In this document: one piece after another, positions 18,370-25,801 of the stretch
Numbering within the stretch: the stretch's first letter is position 1
Layout: the number at the start of each line of letters is the position of its first letter
From: Nostoc sp. FACHB-892
GTDB taxonomy: Bacteria > Cyanobacteriota > Cyanobacteriia > Cyanobacteriales > Nostocaceae
Reading direction: 5' to 3'
Assembly (NCBI RefSeq): GCF_014698795.1
Contig: NZ_JACJTR010000007.1
Location: 62,001 to 126,000, forward strand
Length of the DNA: 64,000 nt
Made by a program: the position numbers and the translations under genes
The notes under the pieces: model-generated
The model's database searches: none
What the model was told of the DNA's origin: nothing
The model's input: only the letters and a program-made list of their open reading frames with translations

Positions 18370-20160
18370 ATGACGCTCCCAATTCGCAACGTCGCCATTA
18401 TCGCCCACGTTGACCACGGCAAAACCACGCTGGTTGACGCACTCCTCAAACAATCCGGCATTTTCCGCGAAGGCGAAGACGTTCCGGATTGCGTTATGGA
18501 CTCCAACGCCCTAGAACGGGAACGGGGTATTACTATCCTGTCCAAAAATACGGCGGTTCGCTACAAAGAAACACTAATCAATATTGTTGATACTCCTGGA
18601 CACGCTGACTTTGGTGGCGAAGTTGAACGCGTACTCGGCATGGTTGATGGATGTCTTTTGATTGTCGATGCCAATGAAGGCCCCATGCCCCAAACACGCT
18701 TTGTTCTTAAAAAAGCTTTAGAAAAAGGGCTGCGCCCCATCGTTGTAATCAATAAAATCGACCGTGGACAAACTGACCCCCACGTTGCTGTTGATAAAGT
18801 TTTGGATCTGTTCTTAGAATTAGGGGCAGATGAAGACCAGTGTGATTTTACCTATCTGTTTGCCTCTGGTATGGGAGGTTTCGCCAAAGAAAGCTTGGAA
18901 GCAGAATCGGTAGATATGCAACCCCTGTTTAATGCGATTCTGCAACACGTTCCACCACCAGTAGGCGACAGCAATAAGCCTCTGCAATTGCAAGTTACAA
19001 CCCTAGATTATTCTGAATATCTGGGACGGATTGTGATTGGCAGAATTCACAACGGTACTATCCGCTCAGGACAACAAGCAGCTTTAGTTACAGAAAATGG
19101 TACTATTGTCAAGGGCAAAATTACCAAGTTGATGGGCTTTGATGGACTGAAGCGCGTAGAGATGGAAGAAGCAACCGCAGGTTATATTGTGGCGGTGGCT
19201 GGTTTCGCTGATGCTTATATTGGGGAAACGATTACTGACCCCAATGAACCGCAAGCTTTACCACTAATTAAAGTGGATGAACCAACCTTGCAAATGGCCT
19301 TCTGGGTAAATGATTCGCCCTTTGCAGGTCAAGAAGGCAAGTTGGTGACATCAAGACAAGTGCGCGATCGCCTATTCCGTGAACTCGAAACCAACGTTGC
19401 TTTGCGTGTCGAAGAAACCGATTCTCCCGATAAATTCCTCGTTTCCGGTCGTGGAGAACTCCACCTGGGTATCTTAATTGAAACCATGCGTCGGGAAGGC
19501 TTCGAATTTCAGGTATCTCAGCCACAGGTAATTTACCGCGAAATGAACGGTCAACCTTGCGAACCTTACGAACTCTTGGTGTTAGACATTCCTGCTGATG
19601 CTGTGGGTAGCTGTATTGAACGCCTGGGACAACGCAAAGGCGAAATGCAAGATATGCAACCAGGTAGTGGCGATCGCACCCAGTTAGAGTTTGTCATTCC
19701 CGCCCGTGGATTGATTGGTTTCCGGGGTGAGTTTATGCGGATGACTCGTGGCGAAGGCATCATGAACCACAGCTTCTTAGATTACCGTCCAATCAGTGGT
19801 GATATTGAAGCCCGTAACAAAGGCGTTTTAATCTCCTTTGAAGAGGGTGTTTCTACCTTCTACGCTATGAGAAACGCCGAAGATAGAGGAGCATTCTTTA
19901 TTACTCCCGGCACAAAGGTTTACAGAGGCATGATTGTGGGAGAACACAATCGTTCCCAAGATTTGGAATTGAATATCTGTAAGACCAAGCAGTTGACCAA
20001 CCACCGCGCGGCTGGTGGCGATGAATTGGTGCAACTGCAAGCACCGATAGACATGAGCCTAGAGCGTGCTTTGGAATACATTGGCCCCGATGAATTGGTG
20101 GAAGTTACACCCCAATCAATTCGTCTGCGGAAGATGTCGAAGAAGTTGGCGAAACGGTAA
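18370..20160 (+). CDS. typA: Ribosome-associated GTPase TypA/BipA
   Basis: TypA is a translation-factor GTPase related to EF-G that binds ribosomes and supports growth under stress, including cold. The 596-residue protein carries the G1 motif [10 protein letters not shown], the switch sequence RGITI, G3 [13 protein letters not shown]4 NKIDR, and the TypA-specific C-terminal regions [17 protein letters not shown] and [14 protein letters not shown]. Length and domain order are canonical. It is preceded by a 565-base intergenic region and followed by its own terminator, so it is probably a single-gene transcript. No anomalies were seen. Confidence 0.97.
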   Translation: MTLPIRNVAIIAHVDHGKTTLVDALLKQSGIFREGEDVPDCVMDSNALERERGITILSKNTAVRYKETLINIVDTPGHADFGGEVERVLGMVDGCLLIVDANEGPMPQTRFVLKKALEKGLRPIVVINKIDRGQTDPHVAVDKVLDLFLELGADEDQCDFTYLFASGMGGFAKESLEAESVDMQPLFNAILQHVPPPVGDSNKPLQLQVTTLDYSEYLGRIVIGRIHNGTIRSGQQAALVTENGTIVKGKITKLMGFDGLKRVEMEEATAGYIVAVAGFADAYIGETITDPNEPQALPLIKVDEPTLQMAFWVNDSPFAGQEGKLVTSRQVRDRLFRELETNVALRVEETDSPDKFLVSGRGELHLGILIETMRREGFEFQVSQPQVIYREMNGQPCEPYELLVLDIPADAVGSCIERLGQRKGEMQDMQPGSGDRTQLEFVIPARGLIGFRGEFMRMTRGEGIMNHSFLDYRPISGDIEARNKGVLISFEEGVSTFYAMRNAEDRGAFFITPGTKVYRGMIVGEHNRSQDLELNICKTKQLTNHRAAGGDELVQLQAPIDMSLERALEYIGPDELVEVTPQSIRLRKMSKKLAKR

Positions 20161-20186
20161 GTAAAGCAATAACTTAATTGATTTAG

Positions 20187-20210
20187 AAAGCCCACTAATG
20201 TGGGCTTTTT
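20187..20210 (+). terminator. Intrinsic terminator of typA
   Basis: AAAGCCCAC (20187-20195) pairs with GTGGGCTTT (20200-20208) around a TAAT loop and is followed by further T residues. It starts 26 bases after the typA stop. Confidence 0.9.
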
Positions 20211-20433
20211 GTTTTGTTGCTTACATCTGTTGTATGTCTTTTTTAAGTTGCTCAACTCCTCGAAACTCTCTAGTGTTGTTTGCCGTATTTATATCCAAAA
20301 AGACAAATTTGTTTTCTATGAAGATTTATACAAATGTTCGTTATGTTCATTACAGAATAAGGTTTTTACTGGTATAAAGAAATATAATTGTCAGTCTTTA
20401 TAAAAAAACTAACTAAGCTTTTATTAGTACAGC

Positions 20434-20811
20434 ATGACCGCAAATAGCATTAAATTTACGATCGCCTTCAACGACCCTGACTTGGACGCGGAAGAAAGGG
20501 ACGAACAGGTTCAACGGCTAATGACTGAACTCAAGCAAATTGACGAGGTAGATGCAGTTGTTGGTCGTGTTCTTGACCCCAAGCCACCAGAGGGCAACAA
20601 AGCATTAGGCGGGTTTCTGGTGGGTTTGTTAATGGCTGAGGTGAATGCAGCTAATGCAAAAAAGTTGATGGGATTTTTGGGCGATCGCCTCGGTGGTAAA
20701 CCGATTGAACTGTCGGTAGAAGCCAACGGCAAGAAGCTAACAGTAAAAGCCCACAGTCGAGAAGAACTGGAAGCCGCCATCAAAGCAGCCCAAGATTTTA
20801 TTGCAGCATAG
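20434..20811 (+). CDS. EACC1-like small protein paired with a caspase
   Basis: The 125-residue protein has a ferredoxin-like N-terminal beta/alpha segment, then RVLDPKPPEGNKALGGFLVG and a Gly/Ala-rich helix. It ends with IELSVEANGKKLTVKAHSRE, followed by a final helix. This layout fits the effector-associated constant component 1 (EACC1) group described beside caspases and other effectors in bacterial conflict systems. It ends 10 bases before the caspase-TPR gene, so they surely share a transcript. EACC1 proteins are proposed to connect or hold the effector; the exact role is unknown. The family call is by remembered pattern and should be confirmed by profile search. Confidence 0.65.
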   Translation: MTANSIKFTIAFNDPDLDAEERDEQVQRLMTELKQIDEVDAVVGRVLDPKPPEGNKALGGFLVGLLMAEVNAANAKKLMGFLGDRLGGKPIELSVEANGKKLTVKAHSREELEAAIKAAQDFIAA

Positions 20812-20821
20812 AGAGGAAAAC

Positions 20822-23743
20822 ATGGCAAAGGTAGCGTTACTGATTGGGGTCAGTGAGTATGAGCCAGGGCTAAATCCATTACCTGCGGCTGTAAAAGATA
20901 TTGAGGCCTTGCAACGGGTCTTGAAAGATTCGGAGATGGGGGGATTTGATGAGGTAAAAGCACTTCCTAATCCTGACCGACAGGCAATGGAATCTGAGAT
21001 TGAAACCTTGTTTTCCGGTCGTGATAAAGAGGATTTGGTGTTGCTATTTTTCTCTGGGCATGGCATTAAGGATGATGGTGGCAAGCTATATTTTGCGACT
21101 CGGATCACACGCAAGAATCTCAAAGGCGAGTTGATTCGGTCAACTGCTGTACCTGCCAACTTTGTTCAAGAAATTATGAACAATAGCCGTGCTAGACGGC
21201 AGACAATTATTTTAGACTGTTGCTTTAGCGGAGCGTTCGATCCGGCATTACAAGCTAAAGATGATGGCTCAGTTGATTTGCAGACCCAACTGGGGGCTGA
21301 GGGGCGGGTGGTACTTACTTCTTCCAGTTCAACCCAGTATTCCTTTGAGCAGCAGGGATCGGACTTATCGATTTACACCCGATATCTAGTCGAGGGGATT
21401 GAAACCGGAGCAGGTGATCGCAATGAAGATGGGTTTGTTTCGGTGCTGGAATTGCATGAGTATGCTGTCAGCAAGGTGCAGGAAACTGCTCCCAACATGA
21501 CCCCGAAGATCATCGTTCTTAAAGACAAGGGGTTTGAAATTGTTCTCTCTAAGGCACGAGTTACTGACCCTAAGCTGAGATATCGGAAAGCCGCTTCACG
21601 TTATGCAAATGCAGGCAAAATTCGTCCAGCAGGTCGGGCTCTTCTAAATACACTGAGGCAGCAGTTAGGCTTGACCTTTGAAGAAGCTGCTGAAATTGAA
21701 ACTGAGGTATTACGCCCTTATCAGGAGCGATTAGCGAATTTACAAACCTATCAAGAAACTTTAATTGCAGAAGCAGAACATGAATATCCTTTAAGTGAGG
21801 AAGCTTATAAAGAAGTAAATATGCTGCAAGAGCTTCTGGGGTTAAGAGACGCTGATATTTTGCCAATTAAGCAAGAAGTTGAAGCGCAGTTTGCCCAGAA
21901 ATCAGAGTTATACCAACAGAATTTAGCTCAATACAAGCAGGTATTCACAGAAACAATTCAACGAGAATTTCCTTTAAACCAGCAAGCTCGTCAAGACTTA
22001 GAGAACTTACAGAAGTCTCTAAGACTAAGAGATGAAGATATTACAGGTATTGAACAACCTCTTCTTCAGCAAGCAGAAATCAGATATCAAGCAAAGCTGA
22101 GACAAGAAGCAGAGCAACAACGGCAAAAACAGGAAAAAGTAGAATATGATGATAAACTTCGACGCTATGAGCAGGAATTTTCTAGGGCAATCCAGGCAGG
22201 ATATCCTCTGAATCAGCACGTTTTAGAGGGACTGACAACTTTTCAACAGCAGTTGGGACTTAAAAATGAAGATGTTGCACGCATTGAGCGACTGATTGGT
22301 GAACCAGCAGAGTCAAAATATCGAGAAAAGCTCAGACAACAAGAGGAAGCCGAACAGCAGCGACAGGTAGAACTGGAGCGAAAGCGCCAAAAGGCAGATT
22401 ATGAAAACAAACTGCGACGCTATGAGCAAGAGTTTGCAAAGGCAATCCAGGCAGGATATCCTCTGAATCAACACGTTCTAGAGGGACTGAAAACTTTTCA
22501 ACAGCAGTTGGGACTTAAGGATGAAGATGTTGTACGCATTGAACGCACAATTCGTGAACCAGCCGAAGCAAAGCTACTAGAGAAACGGAAGCAACAAGAG
22601 AACGACATAATTGAAGCTGACTTCACTATTAATCCTGATGATGCAATTACTCACTACGGCTTAGGGGTTGCTCTCTATGATCAAGGAAAGTTAGATGAGG
22701 CGATCGCAGCTTACCGTAAAGCTATTCAAATTGACTCTAACTATGTAGATGCTCACGTCAACTTGGGGGTTGCTCTACAGGCTCAAGGAAAATTGGATGA
22801 GGCGATCGCAGCTTACCGTAAAGCTATTCAAATTGACCCTAACTATGTAAATGCTCACGTCAACTTGGGGGTTGCTCTACAGGCTCAAGGAAAATTGGAT
22901 GAGGCGATCGCAGCATTCCGTAAAGCTATTCAAATTGACCCTAACTATGTAGATGCTCACTACAACTTAGGAAATACTCTAAGAGTTCAAGGAAAGTTGG
23001 ATGAGGCGATCGCAGCTTACCGTAAAGCTATTCAAATTGACCCTAACTATGTAAATGCTCACTTCAACCTGGGAATTACTCTAAAGGCTCAAGGAAAGTT
23101 AGATGAGGCGATCGCAGCGTACCGTAAAGCTATTCAAATTGATCCTAACTATGTAGATGCTCATAACAATCTGGGGGATGCTCTCGATGATCAAGGAAAG
23201 TTGGATGAGGCGATCGTGATCGCAGCGTACCGTCAAGCTATTCAAATTAATTCTAACTATGTAGATGCTCATAACAATCTGGGGGATGCTCTCGATGATC
23301 AAGGAAAGTTGGATGAGGCGATCGCCGCTTTCCGTAAAGCTATTCAAATTGACCCTAACTTTGCACTTACTCACTACGGCTTAGGGGTTGCTCTCTATGA
23401 TCAAGGAAAATTGGATGAGGCGATCGCCGCTTTCCGTAAAGCTATTCAAATTGACCCTAACTATGTAGATGCTCACGTCACCTTGGGGGTTGCTCTAAAG
23501 GCTCAAGGAAAATTGGATGAGGCGATCGCCGCTTACCGTAAAGCTATTCAAATTCACCCTCACTATGTAAATGCTCACGTCAACTTGGGGGTTGCTCTAC
23601 AGGCTCAAGGAAAATTGGATGAGGCGATCGTAGCTTACCGTAAAGCTATTCAAATTGACCCTAACTTTGCACTTGCTCATAACAATTTGGAGGCTGCTTT
23701 GAAGGCTCAAGGACAGAAGAAAAAGTTCTTAGGGCTTTTCTGA
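20822..23743 (+). CDS. Caspase-like (peptidase C14) protein with helical repeats and TPR array
   Basis: The 973-residue protein starts at the ATG at 20822, preceded by GAGAGGAAAA. Residues 1-250 form a caspase domain with an intact dyad: H80 in LLFFSGHGIKDD and C134 in IILDCCFSGAF. Residues about 260-600 hold about five helical units of 55-75 residues built around GYPLNQHVLEGLKTFQQQLG and LKDEDVVRIE, joined by charged coiled coils. About ten 34-residue TPR units follow (ALQAQGKLDEAIAAYRKAIQ consensus), plus a partial last unit. Metacaspase-like proteases of this form are proposed to cut cellular targets in cell death or anti-phage defence, with TPRs acting as sensor or scaffold. The small EACC1-like partner precedes it. 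No signal peptide was seen. Confidence 0.9.
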   Translation: MAKVALLIGVSEYEPGLNPLPAAVKDIEALQRVLKDSEMGGFDEVKALPNPDRQAMESEIETLFSGRDKEDLVLLFFSGHGIKDDGGKLYFATRITRKNLKGELIRSTAVPANFVQEIMNNSRARRQTIILDCCFSGAFDPALQAKDDGSVDLQTQLGAEGRVVLTSSSSTQYSFEQQGSDLSIYTRYLVEGIETGAGDRNEDGFVSVLELHEYAVSKVQETAPNMTPKIIVLKDKGFEIVLSKARVTDPKLRYRKAASRYANAGKIRPAGRALLNTLRQQLGLTFEEAAEIETEVLRPYQERLANLQTYQETLIAEAEHEYPLSEEAYKEVNMLQELLGLRDADILPIKQEVEAQFAQKSELYQQNLAQYKQVFTETIQREFPLNQQARQDLENLQKSLRLRDEDITGIEQPLLQQAEIRYQAKLRQEAEQQRQKQEKVEYDDKLRRYEQEFSRAIQAGYPLNQHVLEGLTTFQQQLGLKNEDVARIERLIGEPAESKYREKLRQQEEAEQQRQVELERKRQKADYENKLRRYEQEFAKAIQAGYPLNQHVLEGLKTFQQQLGLKDEDVVRIERTIREPAEAKLLEKRKQQENDIIEADFTINPDDAITHYGLGVALYDQGKLDEAIAAYRKAIQIDSNYVDAHVNLGVALQAQGKLDEAIAAYRKAIQIDPNYVNAHVNLGVALQAQGKLDEAIAAFRKAIQIDPNYVDAHYNLGNTLRVQGKLDEAIAAYRKAIQIDPNYVNAHFNLGITLKAQGKLDEAIAAYRKAIQIDPNYVDAHNNLGDALDDQGKLDEAIVIAAYRQAIQINSNYVDAHNNLGDALDDQGKLDEAIAAFRKAIQIDPNFALTHYGLGVALYDQGKLDEAIAAFRKAIQIDPNYVDAHVTLGVALKAQGKLDEAIAAYRKAIQIHPHYVNAHVNLGVALQAQGKLDEAIVAYRKAIQIDPNFALAHNNLEAALKAQGQKKKFLGLF
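22650..23710 (+). repeat. 102-bp coding tandem repeat (TPR array)
   Basis: About ten near-identical 102-bp units encode the TPRs. Most contain the HIP1 core GCGATCGC in the DEAIAA codons. One unit (around 23213) carries six extra bases, GTGATC, giving DEAIVIAAYRQ and breaking the 34-residue period. High DNA identity suggests recent expansion or gene conversion. Confidence 0.9.
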
Positions 23744-23926
23744 TATATAAGTTTGAAAACAGTATTCACAAGAGTCATCAATAATTAAATCACGATTACC
23801 TATTAGACAAAGTTTACCAACGCGCTAAACACTTTGTTCGGTTAGACAACCGCGATGTTGTCAGCATTATGTTAAAAATGAAGATGACTGAAAAAGGCAA
23901 TTATCGTGACTATTCCTGAAACTGCG

Positions 23927-23949
23927 TCACCGAATAGCCCGTCGTAGAT
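23927..23949 (+). mobile_element. 23-bp mini-element, copy 1, splitting a HIP1-like site
   Basis: The insert begins TCACCGAATAGCCCGTCGTA and lies between GCG (23924-23926) and ATCGCC (23950-23955). Removing it restores GCGATCGCC. It differs from copies 2 and 3 at only three or four end positions. Confidence 0.6.
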
Positions 23950-23981
23950 ATCGCCAATTAGCAGCATAGATTTACAGTGCG

Positions 23982-24004
23982 ACGCCGAATAGCCCGTCGT
24001 AGAC
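23982..24004 (+). mobile_element. 23-bp mini-element, copy 2, splitting a HIP1-like site
   Basis: The insert begins ACGCCGAATAGCCCGTCGTA and lies between GCG (23979-23981) and ATCGCC (24005-24010). With its left flank it can form a CGACG/CGTCG stem. It is identical to the reverse complement of copy 3. Confidence 0.65.
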
Positions 24005-24029
24005 ATCGCCTCTCGGTACTGCTTTCATT

Positions 24030-24391
24030 TCACACAAATTCGACACGTCCCACCATCTCTTCAGGTGTCATCACCTCATACATCAAAACCAAAGTTTCAA
24101 TGATTTCACCAATTGAACGAGTTCCTTTCTTGCAGTAGGTAATACCAGGATGATCGAGCCTAGAACTTGCAATAATCAAAAAATCTGCATCTTGGGTGAA
24201 TAGTACTCGCTGTGTTTCCTGAATAAATGCTAACTGGACTTCATCGCTTTGAGTACGTAATTCCACATCATTGGTTGTTGTGACATCAATTCCATAACGG
24301 CGCAAGCCAAGCGCGATGTCTACGACAAGCCGCTTCGCGTCTACGCAGGATCGATATTTTCATCTAGATGAAAGCGAATTCGCTTACTCAT
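24030..24391 (-). pseudogene. DUF5615 PIN-like toxin gene, interrupted by a mini-element
   Basis: Read from the ATG at 24391, the frame gives MSKRIRFHLDENIDPA, the typical DUF5615 start with its catalytic acidic LDEN, and then hits a stop inside a 26-bp insert. Removing bases 24318-24343 restores GCGATCGC and a continuous frame, DPAIALGLRRYGIDV. The rest stays open: LRTQSDEVQLAFIQETQRVL, then TQDADFLIIASS with the second acidic motif, ending VGRVEFV. The start overlaps the end of the DUF433 gene by 8 bases, as in toxin-antitoxin operons. A shortened product could start at an internal ATG (24305) but would lack the first catalytic Asp. Confidence 0.8.
24318..24343 (-). mobile_element. 26-bp mini-element inside the DUF5615 gene
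   Basis: On the minus strand the insert starts TAGACGCGAAGCGGCTTGTC and ends GTAGAC, between GCG and ATCGCG. It shares the CGTAGACATCGC end with the 23-bp copies but has a different left part, so it is a related subtype. Confidence 0.65.
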
Positions 24392-24716
24392 TCCTCAACT
24401 GTCTGAGTTTCTCTTGAAGATGCGACGGATGATTTTGCTTTAGTACCTCAACTAACTCATCCTCTTCTGCTGTGCGGCGATCAATTTCGTCTCGGCGATC
24501 AAAGTAATAAGCCATTGCTGCATAAACAGATGCCAGTGACAGGTCATATTTACCAGCAATCTCTACCAAAGAATATCCTAGCTTTAAATGCATCATTGCC
24601 ACATCTTCTACAGCAATGCGAGTACCGACAATGCGGGGCTTTCCACTCCGCACATCAGAAGAGATTTCAATATGCTCCTGACTGACTAACTGCATTAATG
24701 AATCTTCCACCTCCAT
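24384..24716 (-). CDS. DUF433 antitoxin
   Basis: DUF433 proteins are small winged-helix-like antitoxins found with PIN-like DUF5615 toxins. The 110-residue protein shows the family core ISSDVRSGKPRIVGTRIAVE, then LKLGYSLVEIAGKYDLSLAS and VYAAMAYYFDRRDEID. It is intact and overlaps the start of the broken toxin gene by 8 bases, so translation was probably coupled. The start could be this ATG or the one at 24695; the shorter form lacks only seven residues outside the family core. With its toxin disrupted it may persist as an orphan antitoxin or repressor. Confidence 0.8.
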   Translation of the reverse strand: MEVEDSLMQLVSQEHIEISSDVRSGKPRIVGTRIAVEDVAMMHLKLGYSLVEIAGKYDLSLASVYAAMAYYFDRRDEIDRRTAEEDELVEVLKQNHPSHLQEKLRQLRNE

Positions 24717-24746
24717 TTTATAATTTCATAATACACAGCAGTCCTG

Positions 24747-24857
24747 GCTCTTACAAAATTAGATAAACATTCGCCTGTTGCGATTGTTGGACGTTTCGCC
24801 AGCAACGGACGTTATCTGATTATCACTGTTTATGAAATTACTGAAGCTCAAGGCTAG
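24747..24857 (+). pseudogene. Possible 3' remnant of a DUF4258-like toxin gene
   Basis: Thirty-six codons without a start (SPVAIVGRFASNGRYLIITV, then YEITEAQG and a stop) end four bases before the YgiT-type antitoxin start. Toxins of the DUF4258 type commonly precede such antitoxins and end in a similar (Y)IITVY motif. The upstream part is missing. The family match is tentative. Confidence 0.4.
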
Positions 24858-24861
24858 CCTT

Positions 24862-25104
24862 ATGTATGGATATACATGCGAATATTGCGAAGGAACTATT
24901 CAACCTCGAATTGTAAAGCGCGAGGCATTTAAACATAAAGATGGATTCGTCATCCTCGAAGATGTGACGATTGGTGTTTGTGATACCTGTGGCAATCGGT
25001 ACTATTCTGCCGATATTCTTCATGCGGTTCATGCTGTTGCAACTGAAGCGAAACCCCCTGAAAGAACCGAACAAATTCCAGTCACTCATCTAGAATCAGC
25101 ATAA
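24862..25104 (+). CDS. YgiT-type zinc-finger (MqsA N-domain-like) antitoxin
   Basis: The protein has the double CxxC zinc site of YgiT-type proteins: C6-x-x-C9 in YTCEYCEGTI and a second pair in VCDTCGNRYYSADI. I use the ATG at 24862 because the four residues before YTCEYC match usual family starts; an upstream ATG at 24832 would add ten residues that overlap a possible toxin remnant. The product is 80 aa. Unlike full MqsA it has no C-terminal helix-turn-helix, which is normal for the short family. Its expected toxin partner appears to be reduced to a stub just upstream. Confidence 0.8.
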   Translation: MYGYTCEYCEGTIQPRIVKREAFKHKDGFVILEDVTIGVCDTCGNRYYSADILHAVHAVATEAKPPERTEQIPVTHLESA

Positions 25105-25184
25105 TCAACGCCGCGTAACGTTAGATCCTCAAGTTGTTGATAAAGACAGATCCCTAGCCAGCAGGGATTATTGCAGAAAGCGAT

Positions 25185-25207
25185 GTCTACGACGGGCTAT
25201 TCGGCGT
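25185..25207 (-). mobile_element. 23-bp mini-element, copy 3, splitting a HIP1-like site
   Basis: On the plus strand the insert starts GTCTACGACGGGCTATTCGG and lies between GCGAT (25180-25184) and CGCCC (25208-25212). Deleting it gives GCGATCGCCC. It is the exact reverse complement of copy 2. Confidence 0.65.
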
Positions 25208-25210
25208 CGC

Positions 25211-25394
25211 CCTTGCCATTTTTAGTGGTTGTTGATGCAAGTCGCAATGATGAACAAAGAGATGCTGTTATTGGCTTAGACAAACGGTGGAATCTTTTGT
25301 ATGTCGTCTACATTGAACGTGAAAACGAAATAATTCGGATCATTTCAGCACGCACAACGCAACACGCAAGGAGCGAGAATATTATGAAGGCTGA
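25211..25394 (+). pseudogene. BrnT-like toxin remnant, broken at its 5' end and frameshifted
   Basis: The reading RDAVIGLDKRWNLLYVVYIE followed by RIISART is the core and C-terminal half of BrnT toxins. The 5' part is lost next to a mini-element at 25185-25207. After ISART the BrnT frame would need one extra base near 25350 to continue as TRKEREYYEG and stop at 25394, which is the standard BrnT end. As it stands, the frame runs on instead into the antitoxin. The lesion near 25350 and the missing start both argue for a dead gene. Confidence 0.65.
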
Positions 25395-25668
25395 AGCACT
25401 GAAAAAGCGACTCGATAAAAATCGTCCAATGACTACAATCACAATTCGCATTCCCGAAGATGTCATTGAAGATTTGAAAAGAATAGCACCATTACTAGGA
25501 TTTTCTGGCTATCAGCCGTTAATGCTTGCCTATATTGGGCAAGGGCTAAGAGTTGATCTGGAACGGCTGGAAGGTGATACTATCTCAGCACTGATTGCTA
25601 GCTTGAAGCGTCACGGTGTTAGCGATGAGGTTATCCATGAAGCCCTCACTGAAGTTACTCAAAAATAG
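25384..25668 (+). CDS. BrnA-like / ribbon-helix-helix antitoxin
   Basis: From the ATG at 25384 the protein reads MKAEALKKRLDKNRPMTTIT, then IRIPEDVIEDLKRIAPLLGF and a helical tail. This fits the antitoxin partner of BrnT-type toxins: a beta strand (TITIRIP) for DNA binding and two helices. The start overlaps the expected toxin stop by 11 bases, as usual for this operon type. The present frame is also continuous with the upstream toxin remnant (from 25171), so a fusion product is formally possible. I consider the separate antitoxin more likely. Length is 94 aa. Confidence 0.7.
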   Translation: MKAEALKKRLDKNRPMTTITIRIPEDVIEDLKRIAPLLGFSGYQPLMLAYIGQGLRVDLERLEGDTISALIASLKRHGVSDEVIHEALTEVTQK

Positions 25669-25747
25669 TGCAATTGCGATCGCCCTTGCCGTACATTTAG
25701 TCAAATCCTTGAGTCAAAATAAGGAAGACTGGAAAAGGATTATTCTC

Positions 25748-25783
25748 ATGACTATTCGTGAAACTGCGATCCCAAAACCATAG
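25748..25783 (+). pseudogene. Stub resembling a DUF2281-type N-terminus
   Basis: ATG ACT ATT CGT GAA ACT GCG encodes MTIRETA, followed by IPKP and a stop. The preceding about 25 bases also resemble those before 23908, so both may be decayed copies of one small antitoxin gene. It lies just upstream of the Uma2 gene. The identification is tentative. Confidence 0.3.
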
Positions 25784-25801
25784 CAGAGATATAACCAAAT
25801 T

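Larger units (their letters stand above)
23744..24029. other. Non-coding region with two mini-elements and a broken antitoxin start
   Basis: Between the caspase gene and the toxin remnant lies a stretch without an intact gene. GTGACTATTCCTGAAACTGCG (start at 23908) matches ATGACTATTCGTGAAACTGCG at 25748. Both recall the N-terminus of small DUF2281-type proteins (MTIRETAI). Here the match is cut by a mini-element at 23927. Confidence 0.4.
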
